Positions 32,683 through 36,337 of a stretch of 36,337 nt of DNA are shown piece after piece (the first letter of the stretch is position 1; each line of letters begins with the position of its first letter). A model generated the notes under the pieces. That model made no database searches, was not told the origin of the DNA, and saw only the letters and a list, made by a program, of their open reading frames with translations. This DNA is from Verrucomicrobiales bacterium. Its GTDB lineage: Bacteria; Verrucomicrobiota; Verrucomicrobiia; Limisphaerales; UBA1100. The stretch is taken from contig SYLI01000063.1 of assembly GCA_005809105.1 (NCBI GenBank), positions 1-36,337 on the forward strand, in the 5' to 3' direction. Made by a program: the position numbers and the translations under genes.

Positions 32683-33219
32683 ACCCCCTTCTGTGCCTTG
32701 TTGTTTTCTTCGCCTGCCTCGTAACGGTCCCATTGACTGCCGACGAGCACCGCCACCGTGTGTTTGGTCTCTTCGCCACGAATCGAGGACTTTCAAAAAC
32801 TCTTTTTGGGCTTCCCCGAGGTGAAGCTGATGCGCGTGGACTACGCCGTCTCCATAGCGGTGTTCGACTACGACGCCCCCAAGCTCGGTGGGGGCAAGCA
32901 GGAGAAGGCGCTGGAAAATCTGGACACCCGGATTCGCAATGCCTCGCGCGGCACATTCGGCATCAAGCCCCTGTCTACGACGCCGCGCGAGAAGCTCGAG
33001 CGAATTGAAATTGGTGTGCTTGGGTTTGACTGCAAGGCCTGCGCCTTTGCTGCCTGCGAGTCTGTGGCCCGGGTTGACGGGGTAGAATGGGCGTTCTCAA
33101 GTTTCAAGGAAGGGCTTGTCACAGCGTGGATTGACACTCAGCGAACCAACCGTGCTGCGTTAGAGGCTGCGCTCAAGCAGCGCAACGTGACCCTCAAGAG
33201 CGCAAAGAGCACGCCCTAG
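32679..33219 (+). pseudogene. Secreted HMA-like (heavy-metal-associated) protein, frameshifted
   Basis: A signal peptide starts at an ATG overlapping the preceding stop ([23 protein letters not shown]) and runs to HRVFGLF. At about 32770 the conserved continuation, SPRIEDFQKLFLGFPEVKL, is in the +1 frame and stays open to 33219. The second half has DYDAPKLGGGK, RNASRGTFGIKPLS and a second ferredoxin-like unit with DCKACAFAAC, recalling heavy-metal-associated domains. As written, no single frame contains both signal and mature parts. A single sequencing error could produce this, but the gene lies in a decayed block. Function unknown. Confidence 0.65.
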
Positions 33220-33237
33220 CACCCTTCCGAGAAATGC

Positions 33238-34488
33238 TCACCAGCCGGGCGGAAGTCCCTGCAGCGTTTCCTTGAGGATCTGACGCACCGCGGTTTTTTC
33301 GACGGCAGGCAGGTAGGCATACTCAGCGTCGGGCTGGGTTGTGTTTAACGCCTGGGACATCCGCTGAAAAACTCGCGCCTTCATTTCTGAAGGCAATCCC
33401 TGAAATGCGGCGCCATAGATCATGTAACTGCAGCGGTGTTTGAAGATGCGCGTGCGCAGGTCGAAATCCCTGAGGGAAGTTCCGGTGCTTGTGGCCCGGC
33501 GATCCTTAGCAAAATCTGCCTTGAGATCCGCATCGCCCGCCACACCGCCCGCAGGCAGCGCGACCTCATCGGCAAAAAGAATGTAACGAGTCAGCGATCG
33601 TGCCACACGGTCTAGGTCAGTTGCATGGGCTGCGCTGAGCTTGCCTGCGCCCGTGGCCAGATGATTGCGCGTGCGGTAGGTTGCCTCAATCGCCCGGTTG
33701 ACGAACCCTGCCTGATGCTCAAGCAGAAGATGCGCGAGAAGGTCGCTCTTGGCCACAGGATAGCGGGCAAAGGCGAATTGCTTCCCCGGTTCCACCGGAA
33801 TGCGGGTCAATCCCTGCGGCGACGATCGACCGATGAGGTTTCCCCAGTGATTGGTCAGGCTGCCCTGCCCCGTCAGGTACCAGCCACCAAAGCGTTCGTT
33901 CAAGGGGATTCCATGGCCCGTCTGCTCCTGTCGGAATGACTCAAGGCTGCCGCCGCTGGGGCCCGGTACGACCGATTTGATGAGCACTCCCGGTACGAAC
34001 TGGGTATCGGCGGCCGAATGGCAATTCATGCAGCGAGTGGATCGCTCCACGCGCGGTGCCGCGGCGGTGCGCGGGAAATCAAAGATATAAAAAATGCCGC
34101 CGAGATCAGGATCCAGTGACACAATCTCCACCTTGCCACCTGGGACATAACCCAGATAGATATCCTCGTTGAAATAAATGGCGCGCGGATTGGAGGGCGT
34201 GATGAGGCTCAGTTGCAGGCTGGTGGTGGAGAACACGAGCATCTGCGTGTGCGGAGAGATACGCAGGGCCTTGAGAACATCCAGAAGGTAGGCCTTCTCG
34301 CTCGAACGGTCGGGGGCAATCTGGCCGCCTTCCAATGCTGCACGCACCTTGCTGAAGCGATCCTGCAAGGGCCGCTGCCAGTATTGATGGGGCGGCTGAT
34401 CCAGCTCGTAGGACAAGGACAGCGGCTCGGCACCCATGACCACGCAAGCGGCCCATGCCAGTCCCACGAACAAAAGCGGCCGTACCAT
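33238..34488 (-). CDS. Exported single-haem c-type cytochrome-like protein
   Basis: A 416-residue protein with a signal peptide (MVRPLLFVGLAWAACVVMGAEP) and one haem c motif, CMNCH, with Cys153, Cys156 and His157. Around it are sequences seen in uncharacterised PVC cytochrome proteins: YFNEDIYLGYVPGG, EIVSLDPDLGGIFYIFD and RFGGWYLTGQGSLTNHWGN. The C-terminal half is largely helical (LLLEHQAGFVNRAIEATYRTRNH, in parts). The ATG at 34488 is chosen because it opens the signal peptide; the frame is open up to 34602. An electron-transfer or redox-enzyme role in the periplasm is inferred from the haem motif. It follows the DUF1080 gene by 88 bp. Confidence 0.8.
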   Translation of the reverse strand: MVRPLLFVGLAWAACVVMGAEPLSLSYELDQPPHQYWQRPLQDRFSKVRAALEGGQIAPDRSSEKAYLLDVLKALRISPHTQMLVFSTTSLQLSLITPSNPRAIYFNEDIYLGYVPGGKVEIVSLDPDLGGIFYIFDFPRTAAAPRVERSTRCMNCHSAADTQFVPGVLIKSVVPGPSGGSLESFRQEQTGHGIPLNERFGGWYLTGQGSLTNHWGNLIGRSSPQGLTRIPVEPGKQFAFARYPVAKSDLLAHLLLEHQAGFVNRAIEATYRTRNHLATGAGKLSAAHATDLDRVARSLTRYILFADEVALPAGGVAGDADLKADFAKDRRATSTGTSLRDFDLRTRIFKHRCSYMIYGAAFQGLPSEMKARVFQRMSQALNTTQPDAEYAYLPAVEKTAVRQILKETLQGLPPGW

Positions 34489-34576
34489 GCGCCGCGTTGG
34501 ACGGCCGACGTTCGTGGCCCCTTCAAGCGCCGCTGGGCTCGTTTGGTCCGAATGGCCCATCCCCACGCCGCACTCG

Positions 34577-35365
34577 CTAGAACCGGGTGTCTGGTTTTTC
34601 AATCACCGTCTCCTTGATCCAAATGTTGCGGTACCGGACATCATGGCCTTCGCACTGCAGCTTCAGGCCCTGCGGCGTGTCGGTGATTCCGCGTCCCCCA
34701 TCGTTGCCACCGTCCACTCCAGAATTCGCGCCACCCCACACCTGACCAATCGCGACGTTGTCATGCACCTTCTCCCCGTTGAAGTACATCGTCACCAGTG
34801 CCTTTTCCGCCCGCACGCCATCCTTGAATCGCGCGGCTCGAAAATGAATGTCGTAGGCATTCCACTTTCCCAACCCTGCAAACGCGTGGTAGGGCGAAGG
34901 GGTTTCATTAATCACCGCACCCATGCCGTGCTTGGTTTTGTCACCCTCCATGATCTGGATCTCGTAGCGATTCTGCAGATAGACCCCGCTGTTGCCCCTC
35001 GGCTTCATCACGCAGAACTCCACGTGCAAGCGAAAGTCCCGATACGCCTTCTTTGTAACAATGTCTGCCGTCCCGTACTTGCCTCCGGCCGCCACCGGAT
35101 CGTCGGTCTGCACACATTTTTTCGACCGGTCCACGGGGTCGTCCACAATCTTCCACTTGATGGGCAGCGAGGAGGCGAATCGCGGCCCCTGCCAATAAGT
35201 CCACTTGTCATCGAGCATGGCGCGCGTACCCTCCAGAATCAGTTCGGCGCCCTGCACCGGCTTGGCCCCCACACCGATGTGTGTGTCCTCTGCCCGTGTT
35301 TCCAAGCGGGCCAGGGATGTGGAGAGAAGTGATGCGACGATCAGTGCCGATGCGGTTTTCATCAT
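34577..35365 (-). CDS. DUF1080 (3-keto-disaccharide hydrolase-type) secreted protein
   Basis: A 262-residue exported protein with a signal peptide (MMKTASALIVASLLSTSLA). The DUF1080 concanavalin-like core shows KYGTADIVTKKAYRDFRLHVEF (in parts), GNSGVYLQNRYEIQIMEG, WNAYDIHFRAARF, VTMYFNGEKVHDN and the ending GLKLQCEGHDVRYRNIWIKE. These proteins are abundant in Planctomycetes and Verrucomicrobia and include hydrolases of 3-keto-glycosides; the exact substrate is not readable here. The ATG at 35365 starts the signal peptide. It is divergent from the DNA glycosylase gene. Confidence 0.9.
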   Translation of the reverse strand: MMKTASALIVASLLSTSLARLETRAEDTHIGVGAKPVQGAELILEGTRAMLDDKWTYWQGPRFASSLPIKWKIVDDPVDRSKKCVQTDDPVAAGGKYGTADIVTKKAYRDFRLHVEFCVMKPRGNSGVYLQNRYEIQIMEGDKTKHGMGAVINETPSPYHAFAGLGKWNAYDIHFRAARFKDGVRAEKALVTMYFNGEKVHDNVAIGQVWGGANSGVDGGNDGGRGITDTPQGLKLQCEGHDVRYRNIWIKETVIEKPDTRF

Positions 35366-35413
35366 GTGCTCGCTTTGAGCCCAGAGAATGACACAGACCT
35401 TTTCCGAAAGTAA

Positions 35414-36001
35414 ATGCGAACCCTTCGAAGGCTCAAGCACCCTGCGGCACCAAAACCCTTGCCGCGCGACTTTTATGAACGCGACTGCGCGGCGGTTGCG
35501 CGAGAGCTGTTGGGACATTGGCTCGTGCACCGCATAGGCCGGCAATCGCGTATCGGCCGCATTGTTGAAGTCGAAGCCTACCTGGGCCCGCATGACCGTG
35601 CTTCCCACTCACGTTTTGGTCGCACTGCACGCAACGCCGCCATGTTTGGCCCACCCGGCCATGCCTACGTGTACTTCATCTACGGCATGCACCACTGTTT
35701 CAATGTGGTCGCCGGGCCGGTGGGATCGGGTGCTGCGGTTCTGATCCGGGCGCTTGAACCCATTAGCGGCATCACGGGGTACACCAACGGCCCTGCCCTG
35801 CTCTGCCGCGCCATGAATATTGACCTGCGCGACAATGAATGCGACCTGTCAGGGCCTCGCCTGTGCATCACCAAGCCTGACTCACAATTGCCCACCACCA
35901 TCATCCGACGATCTCGCATCGGCGTAGGCTACTCTGGACTTTGGTCGCGCCGCCTCCTGCGGTTCTACTTGAAAGGGAACCCTTTCATTTCGCAGGCGTG
36001 A
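35414..36001 (+). CDS. DNA-3-methyladenine glycosylase (AAG/MPG family)
   Basis: A 195-residue base-excision repair enzyme that removes alkylated purines such as 3-methyladenine. Family blocks are LPRDFYERDCAAVARELLGHWLV, GRIVEVEAYLGPHDRASHS with the catalytic Glu, RNAAMFGPPGHAYVYFIYG, and MHHCFNVVAG followed by AVLIRALEP. GPALLCRAMNID and RIGVGYSG near the end complete the fold. Length is normal. It starts 48 bp from the divergent DUF1080 gene. Confidence 0.95.
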   Translation: MRTLRRLKHPAAPKPLPRDFYERDCAAVARELLGHWLVHRIGRQSRIGRIVEVEAYLGPHDRASHSRFGRTARNAAMFGPPGHAYVYFIYGMHHCFNVVAGPVGSGAAVLIRALEPISGITGYTNGPALLCRAMNIDLRDNECDLSGPRLCITKPDSQLPTTIIRRSRIGVGYSGLWSRRLLRFYLKGNPFISQA

Positions 36002-36091
36002 TCCGCAGTTTCCTCCGCGCCCATGGAGCGGTTGCGTTGAGCCCTTGACTACACGGTTGATTCTTTGCTTACCGCAATGCCATTCTTTTTC

Positions 36092-36337
36092 ATGGGTAAG
36101 GTTGATTGTCCGATGTGCGAAATGATCGACGTGCTGGAACACCCTGAGAAATGGGAATGCGTCATCTGCGGACACGAGTGGACACGCGCATCCGAACCCG
36201 AAGCGCCCGCCGGCCCGCGTGTCGTCAAGGATGCCCACGGCAACGTGCTCGTGGATGGCGATGTGGTCGTCTTGATCAAGGATTTGAAGCTGGGCGGATC
36301 GCAGGTACTCAAAATGGGATCCAAATCAAAACCCATC
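36092..36337 (+). CDS. phnA: PhnA/YjdM family protein, N-terminal part (cut by window end)
   Basis: The visible 82 residues have an N-terminal zinc ribbon (Cys6, Cys9, Cys23, Cys26 in CPMC and CVICGHEW). Then comes the PhnA core RVVKDAHGNVLVDGDVVVLIKDL, read in parts, and KLGGSQVLKMGSKSKPI. The C-terminal end lies outside the window. Despite the name, the family is not part of the C-P lyase complex, and its role is unclear. The ATG at 36092 places the first Cys pair as in known members; an in-frame ATG at 36077 is possible. No ribosome-binding site decides between them. Confidence 0.88.
   Translation, partial: MGKVDCPMCEMIDVLEHPEKWECVICGHEWTRASEPEAPAGPRVVKDAHGNVLVDGDVVVLIKDLKLGGSQVLKMGSKSKPI

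Overview
The window is GC-rich bacterial chromosome from a diderm that makes lipid A, isoprenoids by the MEP pathway and rod-shaped peptidoglycan. The best guess is Verrucomicrobiota or a close PVC relative. Pointers are an LpxC-FabZ fusion, a long-form IspG, a DUF1080 protein, and remnants of DUF1552 and DUF1587/1592/1585 (planctomycete-type cytochrome) proteins. This placement rests on gene content, not on a phylogeny.

Layout. 1-1360 (+): 3' end of phoH, ybeY and recO. 1371-8946 (-): a tight run purA, uppS, cdsA, dxr, rseP, ispG, which joins adenylate synthesis to isoprenoid, undecaprenyl and phospholipid precursor enzymes and a site-2 protease. purA has a promoter-like sequence and a terminator-like hairpin in its leader. 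9094-9894 (+): a PHP-family histidinol-phosphatase. 9895-10790: an unusual segment with a GIY-YIG-like ORF bounded by sequences resembling integron attC ends. 10790-16170 (-): rpsO, pnp, lpxC-fabZ, lpxA, a small membrane protein and a VOC-fold protein. 16300-16374 (+): a CAU-anticodon tRNA. 16497-24009 (+): mreB, mreC, mreD, mrdA, rodA and an RNase E/G gene, the rod-shape elongasome followed by an RNA-decay enzyme, mostly with overlapping start and stop codons.

24071-36337 is accessory in character. It holds a secreted two-lobed alpha/beta-hydrolase; a minus-strand set of SDR, conserved small protein and glutathione peroxidase; a divergent ArsS-type radical SAM gene; and a periplasmic rhodanese with a textbook terminator. 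A decayed block follows (29830-33219): the front of a DUF1552 gene, the back of a DUF1592-type gene and a frameshifted HMA-like gene. After that come a c-type haem protein and a DUF1080 protein (-), then a 3-methyladenine glycosylase and the start of phnA (+).

I see no CRISPR array, rRNA, prophage or transposase. I did not find a clear new multi-gene system. The observations most worth checking are the purA leader, the attC-like bounded ORF, the basic amphipathic helix in the RNase E/G N-terminal extension, the three-PDZ RseP, and the rearranged, decaying DUF1552/DUF1592 locus.
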